Counted from the first letter of the stretch, positions 8,470 to 17,502 are shown. The stretch: 64,000 bases of DNA from Christiangramia bathymodioli (GCA_009735695.1 SRSL01000001.1:1178048-1242047); one strand, 5' to 3'. A program made the numbers and translations. Notes: generated by a model not told the origin, from the letters alone.

Positions 8470-11400
8470 ATGAACAAACATCTACTTCAGTTGCTCGTGT
8501 GCACGATCATCGCTGCCACAACCTTATTTCAGAATGAAACCTACGCCCAGAATTTTAATGAAAAACTGTACGATACCCTTGAGTACCGATTAATAGGTCC
8601 ATTCCGGGGTGGCCGAAGTGCTGCAGTGACCGGGGTGCCCGGAAAACCGAATCTATTCTACTTTGGTGCTGCCGGTGGTGGAGTTTGGAGAACCAAAGAT
8701 GGTGGTAGAAGCTGGGAAAATATTTCAGACGGATATTTTGGAGGTTCCATTGGAGCCATCGAGGTCGCTAAGCACGATCCTAATGTGATCTATGTTGGTG
8801 GAGGAGAAAAGACCGTTCGTGGAAATGTTTCCTCTGGCTATGGAGTCTGGAGAAGTGTGGATGCCGGGAAGACCTGGCAGGAGGCCGGTTTGAAGCAAAG
8901 CAGGCACGTCCCAAGGATCGTGACGCATCCCGATGATTATAATACCGTCTACGCAGCGGTACTTGGCAATATTTACAAACCTACTGAAGAAAGAGGGGTT
9001 TATAAATCCACCGACGGGGGTAAAAACTGGAAAAAAGTACTGTTCTCCAATTCACAATCCGGAGCGGTAGACCTGATCATGGATCCCAGCAACCCACGTG
9101 TTTTATACGCATCTACCTGGAATGTTCAGCGTACGCCTTATAGCCTGAGCAGTGGAGGGGAAGGTTCCGCGCTTTGGAAAAGTACTGATAGCGGGGAAAG
9201 CTGGAAGGAGATTTCCAAAAATGAAGGTTTTCCTAAAGACACCCTGGGAATCATTGGGGTGACAGTCTCCCCGGTAAACAGTCAGCGCGTATGGGCTATA
9301 GTGGAGAACAAGGAAAAAGGCGGGGTTTACCGAAGTGATAATGGCGGACAAACCTGGAGACAGGTTAATGACGAGCGAAAATTAAGGCAAAGAGCCTGGT
9401 ATTACACTCGAATCTATGCCGATCCAAAAGACGAAGACGTTGTTTACGTATTGAATGTAGATTATCATAAAAGTACCGATGGCGGTCGAGCCTTCAGCGA
9501 TAACGTGGCTCCGCATGGTGACCACCACGATCTCTGGATCGCTCCTGAAGATCCGCAACGAATGATCATGGGAGATGACGGAGGAGCGCAGGTGACCTAC
9601 GATGGTGGGGAAACCTGGAGTACCTATCATAACCAGCCAACCGCGCAATTCTATCGAGTGACTACCGATAATGCTTTTCCATACCGAATTTATGCTGCGC
9701 AGCAGGATAATTCTACCGTAAGGATTAGTCATAGAACAGAATCTGGAAGTATTAACGAGGATCACTGGGAAGAAACTGCAGGAGGAGAGAGTGCTCATAT
9801 CGCAGTAGATCCTGAAAATCCGGAAATCGTTTACGGAGGAAGTTATGACGGATTCCTAACGAGATATAACCACGAAACCGGAACGGTGAGAAGCGTAAGT
9901 GTTTGGCCGGATAACCCAATGGGTCATGGAGCTGAGAATTTGAAATATCGCTTCCAGTGGAATTTCCCTATTTTCTTTTCTCCGCATAACCCAGATAAGC
10001 TGTACACGGCTTCCAATCATTTACATATGACTACCGATGAAGGTCAGAGTTGGGAAGAGATAAGCCCGGATCTTACGAGAAATGATAAATCCAAGCAAAA
10101 ATCTTCGGGAGGACCCATCACCCAGGATAATACTTCGGTTGAATATTACAGCACGATCTTCGCTGCAGCAGAATCACCTGTAACACCAGGTGTTCTTTGG
10201 ACAGGAAGTGACGACGGGCTCATCCATGTTTCAAAAGACGGCGGACAAAACTGGACCAATGTAACTCCTAAAGGCATGCCGGAATGGATGATGATCAACA
10301 GCATTGAGCCTTCGGCTTTTGATGCCGGGACCGCTTACGTGGCAGGAACCCGCTATAAACTGGGAGATTTTGCTCCTTATTTATATAAGACTTCAGATTA
10401 CGGGAAAAGCTGGAAAAAGATCACCAATGGAATTCCTTCGGAACATTTTACCAGGGTCCTAAGAGAGGATCCAAAACAGGAAGGTTTGCTATACGCAGGT
10501 ACCGAAACCGGGATGTACATCTCATTCGATGATGGTGCGAACTGGAGATCTTTTCAGTTGAACTTGCCAATCGTTCCAATTACCGATCTGGCCATCAAGC
10601 AAAATAACCTGATCGTAGCCACCCAGGGAAGGAGTTTGTGGATCATTGACGACCTTAGCCTTCTTCATCAAATGTATGAACTGGATGGAAATGCGAAAAA
10701 TGTGCTTTTCCAGCCTAAGGACACCTACAGGTTAGATGGTCGTTCCAGGGAATCCAATTCTGCCGGGACCAATCATCCCGCAGGAGTGATGACCTATTTC
10801 TACCTGGAAAATCCTGAGGACAAGGAAGTGAAATTAAGTTACCTGGATTCAGGAAATGATACCATACAAAGCTTCAGCACTAAATCTGAAAAGAATAAAT
10901 TAAAGGTGACTGAAGGGGCAAATATCCATACCTGGGATATGCGCGGGAAAGGAGCCGAAAGACTGGATGGGATGATCCTCTGGTGGGCGAGCCTGGAAGC
11001 GCCACAAGCTGTGCCCGGTGAATATAAGGTCGTGCTGGAAGTGGAAAACCAGGTGATGACTAAAACCTTCAATATTCTGCCCGATGAGAATGCAGAAACT
11101 GATATTGCCGGGATGGAAGCCCAGTATGAATTCATTAGTGATGTGAATGAGACCGTGGACAGGGCTCATAAATCCATTCGAAAAATGAGAAATATCGACG
11201 CCCAGCTTCAGGATTTTCAAAAACAATATAAAGGCAATCCGCAGGTAGAGCCTCTTGTTGAAAAAGCCAAAAGCCTGAGCGAGGAACTTTCGGAAATCGA
11301 AAATGCGCTTTATCAAACCAAGAACAGAAGCCGTCAGGATCCGTTGAATTTTCCTATCAAGCTCACCAATAAACTGGCGCACCTGAATGCGTTGGTAGGA

Positions 11401-11577
11401 ATGGATGATTTTCCCCCAACCGAGCAGGACATTGCGGTAAAAAATGAGTTAACCGCAGAGATCAATTCTGAATTGGAGAAATTCGACGAATTGCTTTCAG
11501 AAGAAGTAAAGGAATTCAACCGCGAATTCAACGTGCTTGACCTGAACTACCTGTTTGTTGAAGCCGACGAAGACTAA
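8470..11577 (+). CDS. Exported VPS10/sortilin-type Asp-box (BNR) repeat protein
   Basis: A signal peptide (about residues 1-26, ending TYAQ) precedes a 1035-residue protein built from Asp-box repeats of the form S/T-x-D-x-G-x-x-W. I count at least nine: for example STDGGKNWKKV, STDSGESWKEI, SDNGGQTWRQV, TYDGGETWSTY, TTDEGQSWEEI, SKDGGQNWTNV, TSDYGKSWKKI and SFDDGANWRSF. These build the ten-bladed propeller of VPS10/sortilin-like proteins, often labelled glycosyl hydrolase in databases. The last 250 residues are a separate, partly coiled-coil region (DAQLQDFQKQYKGN onward). No catalytic residues can be assigned. The stop overlaps the hemJ start by one base, so the two are co-translated. Confidence 0.88.
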   Translation: MNKHLLQLLVCTIIAATTLFQNETYAQNFNEKLYDTLEYRLIGPFRGGRSAAVTGVPGKPNLFYFGAAGGGVWRTKDGGRSWENISDGYFGGSIGAIEVAKHDPNVIYVGGGEKTVRGNVSSGYGVWRSVDAGKTWQEAGLKQSRHVPRIVTHPDDYNTVYAAVLGNIYKPTEERGVYKSTDGGKNWKKVLFSNSQSGAVDLIMDPSNPRVLYASTWNVQRTPYSLSSGGEGSALWKSTDSGESWKEISKNEGFPKDTLGIIGVTVSPVNSQRVWAIVENKEKGGVYRSDNGGQTWRQVNDERKLRQRAWYYTRIYADPKDEDVVYVLNVDYHKSTDGGRAFSDNVAPHGDHHDLWIAPEDPQRMIMGDDGGAQVTYDGGETWSTYHNQPTAQFYRVTTDNAFPYRIYAAQQDNSTVRISHRTESGSINEDHWEETAGGESAHIAVDPENPEIVYGGSYDGFLTRYNHETGTVRSVSVWPDNPMGHGAENLKYRFQWNFPIFFSPHNPDKLYTASNHLHMTTDEGQSWEEISPDLTRNDKSKQKSSGGPITQDNTSVEYYSTIFAAAESPVTPGVLWTGSDDGLIHVSKDGGQNWTNVTPKGMPEWMMINSIEPSAFDAGTAYVAGTRYKLGDFAPYLYKTSDYGKSWKKITNGIPSEHFTRVLREDPKQEGLLYAGTETGMYISFDDGANWRSFQLNLPIVPITDLAIKQNNLIVATQGRSLWIIDDLSLLHQMYELDGNAKNVLFQPKDTYRLDGRSRESNSAGTNHPAGVMTYFYLENPEDKEVKLSYLDSGNDTIQSFSTKSEKNKLKVTEGANIHTWDMRGKGAERLDGMILWWASLEAPQAVPGEYKVVLEVENQVMTKTFNILPDENAETDIAGMEAQYEFISDVNETVDRAHKSIRKMRNIDAQLQDFQKQYKGNPQVEPLVEKAKSLSEELSEIENALYQTKNRSRQDPLNFPIKLTNKLAHLNALVGMDDFPPTEQDIAVKNELTAEINSELEKFDELLSEEVKEFNREFNVLDLNYLFVEADED

Positions 11578-12125
11578 TGGAGTATTACAATTATATAAAG
11601 GCCCTGCATCTCATCTTTGTGATCACCTGGTTTGCGGGGCTTTTTTACATTCCCAGGCTTTTCGTTTACCAGATCGAAGCCTTTCAGAAGAAAGAGCCAG
11701 AAAAAAGCATATTAGGCGATCAGTTGAAATTGATGGCGAAAAGGTTGTGGTTTATCATTACCTGGCCTTCGGCTATCCTGGCTAGTATTTTCGCCTTCAC
11801 TTTGTTGATCATGATTCCGGAATGGCTTCAACAGCCGTGGATGCACGTGAAACTGGCCTTTGTGGTTCTGCTTTATGCGTATCATTTTAAAACTCACCTC
11901 ATCTTTAAACAGCTTCAGAATGACGTGGTAAAATGGACCTCTAACCAGATGAGGATCTGGAACGAGGGAAGTACGCTCATTCTTTTCGCAGTGATCTTCC
12001 TGGTGATCGTAAGAGACGCGCTTAACTGGATCTATGGAGTGATTGGGATATTTTTACTGGGAATCATTTTGATGCTGGGCATCAAGTTGTATAAAAGAAT
12101 TCGAGCCAGGAATCCAAAAGCCTGA
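11577..12125 (+). CDS. hemJ: HemJ-type protoporphyrinogen IX oxidase
   Basis: HemJ (UPF0093, CopD-like fold) is a heme-binding membrane protein that oxidises protoporphyrinogen IX to protoporphyrin IX, the step before HemH. The 182-residue protein has four or five membrane segments. It has the family signature ALHLIFVITWFAGLFYIPRL with conserved H11, and a later conserved stretch with WMHVKLAFVVLLYAYH. It overlaps the preceding stop by one base. With hemA, C, D, E and H it covers most late steps of the pathway in this window. hemB, hemL and the coproporphyrinogen oxidase are not here. A plain CopD-like role is less likely given the context. Confidence 0.88.
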   Translation: MEYYNYIKALHLIFVITWFAGLFYIPRLFVYQIEAFQKKEPEKSILGDQLKLMAKRLWFIITWPSAILASIFAFTLLIMIPEWLQQPWMHVKLAFVVLLYAYHFKTHLIFKQLQNDVVKWTSNQMRIWNEGSTLILFAVIFLVIVRDALNWIYGVIGIFLLGIILMLGIKLYKRIRARNPKA

Positions 12126-12166
12126 TGTGGTGCGATAATTGTGTAAATACCGGCAAGTATTAAAAT

Positions 12167-13621
12167 ATGAAACTGCTTAAGCTTTCCTTACGAACCCGGA
12201 TCTTTATTTCCATGATCCTCCTGGTGCTGGGCGCCTCGATCCTCATTTTCGGGGTCACGGTCTACCAGTATAAACAGGAAGCTGAAAGTTACCACGAGGA
12301 ACGCCTGGAGCGTAAGGAAAAGGCGATCCTGGAGAACATCAATTACGTGCTTAGCCAAACCACTTTTGTGATCAATACTGAAAATTTGGAACCGATATTC
12401 AGTACCCAGAACAAGATCAACGAAATGGCCGAGGTGCACGAGATGCAGATCCATATTTATGATCTCAATGGTGAGCTCATCATAAAGTCTGACGAATCCT
12501 TTTTTCGTGATACCACCAAAACCAGGCTGGAGCCGGATATTCTAAAAGAACTGGCGGCTTCACCTGATAAAAGCTTTTTAAAAAAGACCGAGGTAAACGG
12601 CCAGAAGTACCAGAGCGCTTATACTTATATTCTCGATCCCAAGTTCAAGCCACTAGCCATCATGTACCTGCCCTATTTGCAGGATGACACCCTGTTGAAT
12701 CGTGACCTGAACAATTTCCTGGTCCGTATGGCTGAGGTATATCTATTCATGCTGGTAATTGCCATTATCCTTTCCTTTTTCCTTTCAAAATATATCACCA
12801 AATCGCTGAAGATCATTTCTGAAAAGATCAACCAGACCAGGTTGGATAAACGCAACCAGAAGATCGAACTCTCCAATGCCACCGAAGAGATCTACGCGCT
12901 GGTTTCGGCCTATAACAGTATGATCGATGAGCTGGAGGAATCGGCCGTAAAACTAGCTACGGGAGAACGGGAGCAGGCCTGGAGGGAAATGGCCAAGCAG
13001 GTGGCGCACGAGATCAAGAATCCGCTAACTCCCATGCGGCTAAGCGTTCAAAGCTTTCAGCGAAATTTCGATCCCGAGGATCCTGAAATACGGGAGAAAG
13101 TAGAAGAATACAGCAATACTTTGATCAACCAGATCGATACCATGAGCTCCATCGCTTCGGCCTTTTCAAATTTTGCCAAAATGCCGGCCCAGCAAAGCGA
13201 AACGCTTAACGTTCCGAAGATCGTAAAACTGGCTCTTGATATCTTTAATGAGAATTATATCGAATTCCAGTGCGATAAGGAAGAGATCCTTGCCAAGTTC
13301 GACCGAACCCAGCTCATTCGGGTGGTTACCAATCTTGTCAAGAACGCCATCCAGGCTTTGAAAGATGTGGAAAATCCGCGTGTGCTTGTAGTGGTTGAAG
13401 AGGAAGATGAGCACGTACTGGTTTTGGTTTCAGATAATGGGATAGGTATTTCTGAGGAGAACAAGGAAAAGGTATTCGAGCCCAAATTTACCACTAAATC
13501 CAGTGGAATGGGATTGGGGCTTGCCATGGTGAAGAACATCGTGGAAACCTATAACGGAAGCATCAGTTTTGTGTCGAAACAAAATAAAGGCACTATATTT
13601 AACGTACGATTTCCAAAATAA
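12167..13621 (+). CDS. NtrY-like membrane sensor histidine kinase
   Basis: The 484-residue kinase has a first membrane helix at about residues 12-32, an extracytoplasmic sensor of about 150 residues, and a second helix near 188-212. A HAMP linker follows, then a HisKA domain with phospho-acceptor H281 in QVAHEIKNPLTPMRLS, and a HATPase domain with LVKNAIQAL (N box), VSDNGIGI (G1), FTTKSSGMGLGLAM (G2) and a final KGTIFNVRF. The HEIKNPLTP form is typical of NtrY/AtoS-like kinases that work with sigma-54 activators. No response regulator is adjacent, so the partner lies elsewhere. The enoyl-CoA hydratase gene starts six bases after its stop, suggesting shared transcription. Confidence 0.92.
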   Translation: MKLLKLSLRTRIFISMILLVLGASILIFGVTVYQYKQEAESYHEERLERKEKAILENINYVLSQTTFVINTENLEPIFSTQNKINEMAEVHEMQIHIYDLNGELIIKSDESFFRDTTKTRLEPDILKELAASPDKSFLKKTEVNGQKYQSAYTYILDPKFKPLAIMYLPYLQDDTLLNRDLNNFLVRMAEVYLFMLVIAIILSFFLSKYITKSLKIISEKINQTRLDKRNQKIELSNATEEIYALVSAYNSMIDELEESAVKLATGEREQAWREMAKQVAHEIKNPLTPMRLSVQSFQRNFDPEDPEIREKVEEYSNTLINQIDTMSSIASAFSNFAKMPAQQSETLNVPKIVKLALDIFNENYIEFQCDKEEILAKFDRTQLIRVVTNLVKNAIQALKDVENPRVLVVVEEEDEHVLVLVSDNGIGISEENKEKVFEPKFTTKSSGMGLGLAMVKNIVETYNGSISFVSKQNKGTIFNVRFPK

Positions 13622-13627
13622 TATTTT

Positions 13628-14410
13628 ATGAGTTATCAGAACATTTCAGAACATATTGAAGATCATATTTTAACCCTTAAGATCGATCGGCCCAAAAAGC
13701 TGAACGCGCTTAACAGGGAAACCATACAGGAATTGCATGAGGCCTTAAAATCTGCCAAGCACGATGATGAGGTGAAAGTGGTTATCCTTACCGGAGGTGG
13801 CGAAAAGGCTTTTGTTGCCGGCGCCGATATCAGTGAATTTGCCGATTATTCTCCCAAGGAAGGTAAACGCCTATCGGCCGATGGGCAGGAAAAACTTTTC
13901 AATTATGTGGCTAATTTTCCAAAGCCTGTGATCGCAGCCATCAATGGTTTTGCTCTTGGAGGCGGACTCGAACTGGCCATGGCGGCACACTTCAGGATCG
14001 CCAGTGAAAATGCCAAAATGGGGCTTCCCGAAGTTTCTCTTGGAGTGATCCCGGGATACGGGGGAACCCAAAGATTGCCACAGCTGGTAGGAAAGGGACG
14101 AGCGATGGAAATGATCATGACCGCGGGAATGATCGACGCCCAGCAGGCTTTGCAATACAACCTCGTGAACCATGTAGTGTCACAGGAAGATCTGCTGGAC
14201 TTTGCTGAAGAACTGGCCGGGAAGATCATGAAAAATTCCCTGGTGGCCGTCTCGGCCGCTATTCGAGCGGTAAATGCCAATTACGAAGACGGTGTGAACG
14301 GCTTTGAAGTGGAAGTGAACGAGTTTGGACATTCCTTTGGAACCGATGATTTCAAGGAAGGAACTTCAGCCTTTCTCAACAAGAGAAAAGCCGATTTCCC
14401 CGGAAAATAA
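13628..14410 (+). CDS. Enoyl-CoA hydratase/isomerase family protein
   Basis: A cytosolic crotonase-fold enzyme of 260 residues. The oxyanion-hole segments GGGEKAFVAGADISEF (about residues 57-72) and INGFALGGGLELAMAAHFR (about 99-117) are intact. The two catalytic glutamates expected for a hydratase are present, one in GGGLELA and one in GLPEVSLGVIPGYGGTQR. It probably hydrates short-chain 2-enoyl-CoA, as in butyrate-type beta-oxidation; the substrate cannot be read from the sequence. It follows the sensor kinase by six bases and ends just before a strong terminator. Confidence 0.93.
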   Translation: MSYQNISEHIEDHILTLKIDRPKKLNALNRETIQELHEALKSAKHDDEVKVVILTGGGEKAFVAGADISEFADYSPKEGKRLSADGQEKLFNYVANFPKPVIAAINGFALGGGLELAMAAHFRIASENAKMGLPEVSLGVIPGYGGTQRLPQLVGKGRAMEMIMTAGMIDAQQALQYNLVNHVVSQEDLLDFAEELAGKIMKNSLVAVSAAIRAVNANYEDGVNGFEVEVNEFGHSFGTDDFKEGTSAFLNKRKADFPGK

Positions 14411-14416
14411 TAGAGT

Positions 14417-14445
14417 AGCCACGTTCCGAAACGTGGCTTTCTTTT
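14417..14445 (+). terminator. Rho-independent terminator after the enoyl-CoA hydratase gene
   Basis: A perfect 9-bp stem AGCCACGTT / AACGTGGCT with a four-base loop (CCGA) is followed by a T-rich tail. It ends the kinase-hydratase transcript. Confidence 0.85.
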
Positions 14446-14488
14446 GCGTTAAAAACTGGAAAAAATCCTTTAAAAAGGAAATATTCCA

Positions 14489-14496
14489 TATTTTTG
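14489..14496 (+). promoter_or_regulatory. -7 promoter element for the radical SAM gene, nearly on the start codon
   Basis: TATTTTTG matches TAnnTTTG and ends only four bases before the ATG at 14501. If it is used, the transcript would be leaderless or nearly so. Confidence 0.45.
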
Positions 14497-14500
14497 CTTC

Positions 14501-15574
14501 ATGTCTATTTCAGATTTTAAGAAGGGGAGAGGAGCTCAGCTAAATACGGCTAATAAGTTCCATGAGCATAGCCATGAGCTCAGGGACGATTTTCTTAATT
14601 ATTGCGCTTCTGAAGGAGAGGAAGCCGAGGAATCGCGTACCACTATCATTGAAACTTTTCCGAAGACCATTATTAATAAAGTGACCAGCCCGGATGTTGG
14701 GCTGGAATATTCCCTGAATCCTTACCAGGGATGCGAACATGGTTGTATCTACTGTTATGCGCGAAATTCCCACGAATACTGGGGTTATAGCGCCGGACTT
14801 GATTTTGAGCAGAAGATTCTCGTGAAGCGTAACGCGGTAGACCTGCTTGAACAGAAATTAAGGAGCAAAAGCTGGAAAGCCACGCCAATCGTTCTTTCCG
14901 GAAATACCGACTGTTACCAGCCCATTGAAAAAGAGCTGAAGATCACCCGCAGCTTGTTGCAATGCTTTCTTAAATACAGGCACCCGGTGGGAATGATTAC
15001 CAAGAATTCCCTCGTGCAAAGAGATATCGATATTTTAAAGGAACTGGCTTCAGAAAGCCTGGTACACGTGAATCTTTCCATTACTTCGCTGGAAGAAAAG
15101 ACCAGAAGGATCCTGGAACCTCGTACTGCTACCATCAAAAAGCGACTCGAAACGGTAGAGAAACTTTCAACAGCCGGGATCCCGGTGAGTGTGATGATGG
15201 CACCCATTATACCCTCTATTAACTCACATGAGATCATGCCGCTGGTAAAGGAAGTAGCTGAAAGAGGAGCGCTTGGAGTAGGTTATACCATCGTCCGGCT
15301 GAATGGCTCCATAGGCCAGATCTTTAGTCATTGGATCAAAAAAGCGTTGCCAGACAGGGCAGATAAGGTTTTACACCAGATCCAGCAGGTTCACGGTGGA
15401 AGTTTGAACGACAGTCGTTTCGGAACCCGTATGAAAGGCGAGGGAGAATTCGCATCACAGGTGGCCCAGCAATTCAAGATCGCTAAAAAACTTTATTTAA
15501 AGGATCGCGAACGGCCAAAGCTAAACTGCAAATTGCATGAGGAATTCAAGGACGGACAGATGAAGCTATTTTAG
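14501..15574 (+). CDS. PA0069-family radical SAM protein (SplB-like)
   Basis: The 357-residue protein carries the radical SAM iron-sulfur motif CxxxCxxC as CEHGCIYC in LNPYQGCEHGCIYCYAR (about residues 76-92). The N-terminal KGRGAQ and later PIVLSGNTDCYQPIEK and SITSLEEKTRRILEPRT are typical of the PA0069 group, distant relatives of spore photoproduct lyase (SplB). The substrate of this group is unknown to me. The start at 14501 is kept because the KGRGAQ motif lies within the first 13 residues and no other in-frame ATG precedes it. The 3' end overlaps the convergent HD-domain gene by four bases. Confidence 0.9.
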   Translation: MSISDFKKGRGAQLNTANKFHEHSHELRDDFLNYCASEGEEAEESRTTIIETFPKTIINKVTSPDVGLEYSLNPYQGCEHGCIYCYARNSHEYWGYSAGLDFEQKILVKRNAVDLLEQKLRSKSWKATPIVLSGNTDCYQPIEKELKITRSLLQCFLKYRHPVGMITKNSLVQRDIDILKELASESLVHVNLSITSLEEKTRRILEPRTATIKKRLETVEKLSTAGIPVSVMMAPIIPSINSHEIMPLVKEVAERGALGVGYTIVRLNGSIGQIFSHWIKKALPDRADKVLHQIQQVHGGSLNDSRFGTRMKGEGEFASQVAQQFKIAKKLYLKDRERPKLNCKLHEEFKDGQMKLF

Positions 15575-16221
15575 GCCTCTCCTTTCCATTCGGCGTAGAA
15601 CTGGTTGAGATATTCCAGCATAAAGGTATGCCTGTCTGCCGCGATTCTTCTGGCAGTTTCGGTGTTCATTCGGTCCTTAAGAAGTAAAAGTTTCTCGTAA
15701 AAATGGTTAATTGTAGGAGCCTTGGAGGCTTTATATTCCTCCTTGGTCATATCCATTTTTGGTTCGATCTCGGGATCATGCAGAGCACGGCCTTTGAAAC
15801 CTCCGTAATTAAAAGTCCTGGCTATCCCTATGGCGCCAATGGCATCAAGCCTGTCGGCATCCTGGACGATATCCAGTTCTTTTGAGCTGATACTGCGCTT
15901 TGTGTTGCCACCTTTAAAAGAAACATTTTCAATGATCTTCACCACGTGATCTATGATCTCGGGATCGACTTCTTCAGATTTTAAAAATTCAGAAGCTACC
16001 CTTGGGCCCACGCTTTCATCACCGTCATGGAATTTTGAATCGGCGATATCATGCAGAAGCGCTGCCAGTTCAACAACCAGCGAATCGGCTTCCTCTCCTT
16101 CAGCGATGTGCCGGGCATTCTTCCAGACCCTTTCGGTATGAAACCAGTCATGCCCACCTTCGGCATTTTGCAGGCTTTTTTTAACAAACTCAGCCGTCTT
16201 ATTTATCAGTTCCTGGGACAT
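15571..16221 (-). CDS. HD-domain phosphohydrolase, YedJ-like
   Basis: This 216-residue soluble protein has the metal-binding HD signature: H in DWFHTERVWKNA, the HD pair in ALLHDIADSKFHDGD (about residues 48-62), and a later D in IVQDADRLDAIGAIGIARTF. The last segment closely recalls E. coli YedJ, a putative nucleotide or polyphosphate phosphohydrolase of unproven substrate. The gene lies three bases downstream of plsC on the same strand, so the two probably form an operon driven from the plsC promoter. Its end overlaps the convergent radical SAM gene by four bases. Confidence 0.9.
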   Translation of the reverse strand: MSQELINKTAEFVKKSLQNAEGGHDWFHTERVWKNARHIAEGEEADSLVVELAALLHDIADSKFHDGDESVGPRVASEFLKSEEVDPEIIDHVVKIIENVSFKGGNTKRSISSKELDIVQDADRLDAIGAIGIARTFNYGGFKGRALHDPEIEPKMDMTKEEYKASKAPTINHFYEKLLLLKDRMNTETARRIAADRHTFMLEYLNQFYAEWKGEA

Positions 16222-16224
16222 TAT

Positions 16225-16959
16225 TTAGTTTTTGATATCGGCAATGATGATCCTTTCGGTTTTTGCGGCAAGGCTGGCAGCATCCATAGAATTTACCGGA
16301 ATTGGTTCATGGGCCTTCAGTATTACATGTACTCCCAGGTCAATAGGAAAATTACCATGCCTGAACAATTTCCAGGAATTGTTGATGCTGATAGGTACCA
16401 CTACAGCTTCCGGAAGTTTTTTGAAAAGTACCATCATGCCATTGGTCCTGAATGGCTTCGGTTCCCCAGTTCTGCTTCGGGTACCTTCGGGAAAGATGAC
16501 CGCAGAACGCTTTGTTTTTGCCAGGTAATCCCCAAATTCCGACATTTTCAGCAAGGATTCCCTTCGATTCTTTCGGTCTATCAAAACCGAACCTCCATGC
16601 CGTAAATTAAAGCTGATGCTTGGGATTCCCCTACCCAGTTCTTTCTTACTCACGAATTTTGGATGGTGTTTTCTGAAATACCAGATAATTGGCGAAATAT
16701 CATACATTCCCTGGTGGTTGGCCACGAAAATGACCGGCCTGTCCAGTGGGATGTTTTGCTCATTCTCTACCGTAAATCGGGTTCCGAGTACGTTGAGACA
16801 TCTCATCAGGAACCAGTTAAGAATATCCACGCTCTTTTTATGCGCCTGGTAGCCGCCCAGTTTTAAACAGATCCACTGTATGGGATGAAATACCAGCAGT
16901 GTAATAAAGAACAGAATATAGAAAAGTACCGATAAGGGGTAGGAAAGTATCTTTTTCAT
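16225..16959 (-). CDS. plsC: 1-acyl-sn-glycerol-3-phosphate acyltransferase
   Basis: PlsC acylates lysophosphatidic acid to phosphatidic acid at the inner membrane. The 244-residue protein has an N-terminal membrane helix (LSVLFYILFFITLLVFHPI). It has the catalytic HX4D motif as NHQGMYD (about residues 81-87) and the phosphate-binding FPEGTRSRTG motif (about 139-148). Length and motif spacing are normal for the family. It is the first gene of a two-gene operon with the HD-domain protein. A -7 element sits 16 bases upstream of the ATG. Confidence 0.93.
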   Translation of the reverse strand: MKKILSYPLSVLFYILFFITLLVFHPIQWICLKLGGYQAHKKSVDILNWFLMRCLNVLGTRFTVENEQNIPLDRPVIFVANHQGMYDISPIIWYFRKHHPKFVSKKELGRGIPSISFNLRHGGSVLIDRKNRRESLLKMSEFGDYLAKTKRSAVIFPEGTRSRTGEPKPFRTNGMMVLFKKLPEAVVVPISINNSWKLFRHGNFPIDLGVHVILKAHEPIPVNSMDAASLAAKTERIIIADIKN

Positions 16960-16974
16960 CTTGGTTTAAAACAA

Positions 16975-16982
16975 CAAAAATA
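16975..16982 (-). promoter_or_regulatory. -7 promoter element for plsC
   Basis: On the minus strand this reads TATTTTTG, matching TAnnTTTG, 16 bases before the plsC ATG at 16959. Confidence 0.55.
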
Positions 16983-17002
16983 ACCAAATAGGATTTATGG
17001 CA

Positions 17003-17031
17003 TAAAAAAGCCACGCTTATGGCGTGGCTTT
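17003..17031 (-). terminator. Terminator of the bacilliredoxin gene
   Basis: A 10-bp stem AAAGCCACGC / GCGTGGCTTT with a five-base loop. On the minus strand it is followed by a T6 tract (17009-17004), so it ends leftward transcription from the bacilliredoxin gene before plsC. Confidence 0.8.
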
Positions 17032-17052
17032 ACAAATTTTATTTTCAGAAAC

Positions 17053-17463
17053 CTAGCAGAACTCGTTGTAAGCTCCAATCAGGTTTTCAGCGATCATGTC
17101 GGCTGGACGACCTTCAATATGGTGACGCTCTAGCATATGAACAAGCTCGCCATCCTTGAAAAGTGCCATAGAAGGAGAAGATGGAGGGAATGGGACCATC
17201 ATTTCTCTGGCTTTATCGGTAGCTTCTTTATCCACACCTGCAAAAACAGTTACCAGGTTATCTGGTTTTTTGGCGTTCTGTAGAGAAAGCCTTGCTCCCG
17301 GACGGGCATTAGCTGCGGCACAACCACAAACCGAATTCACCACTACCAGAGTGGTTCCTTTTTTCTCCATAGCCTTTTCAACGTCTTCTACTGTATGTAG
17401 CTCTTCAAAACCGATACTTGTAAGATCTTCTCTCATCGGTTTTACTAAATCTGCTGGATACAT
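17053..17463 (-). CDS. BrxA/BrxB-family bacilliredoxin
   Basis: Bacilliredoxins of the YphP/YqiW family remove bacillithiol from oxidised protein thiols. The protein has the characteristic CGC active site in VVNSVCGCAAANARPG and the conserved PFPPSSPSMALFKDGE segment. The start is placed at ATG 17463 (MYPADLVKPMRED), giving 136 residues. The longer frame starting at 17514 adds 17 residues that lie on top of the promoter element at 17503-17510, and the family normally starts with MYP. It forms its own transcription unit, with promoter and terminator both visible. Whether this organism makes bacillithiol cannot be seen here. Confidence 0.92.
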   Translation of the reverse strand: MYPADLVKPMREDLTSIGFEELHTVEDVEKAMEKKGTTLVVVNSVCGCAAANARPGARLSLQNAKKPDNLVTVFAGVDKEATDKAREMMVPFPPSSPSMALFKDGELVHMLERHHIEGRPADMIAENLIGAYNEFC

Positions 17464-17502
17464 ATATATTTTCTTTTTTGTATTAAACGAAATTTTGAAT
17501 GA

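Noticed and set aside
16051-16605. A 184-codon plus-strand open frame
   Set aside because: It crosses the junction of the HD-domain and plsC genes on the other strand; both of these have full motifs.
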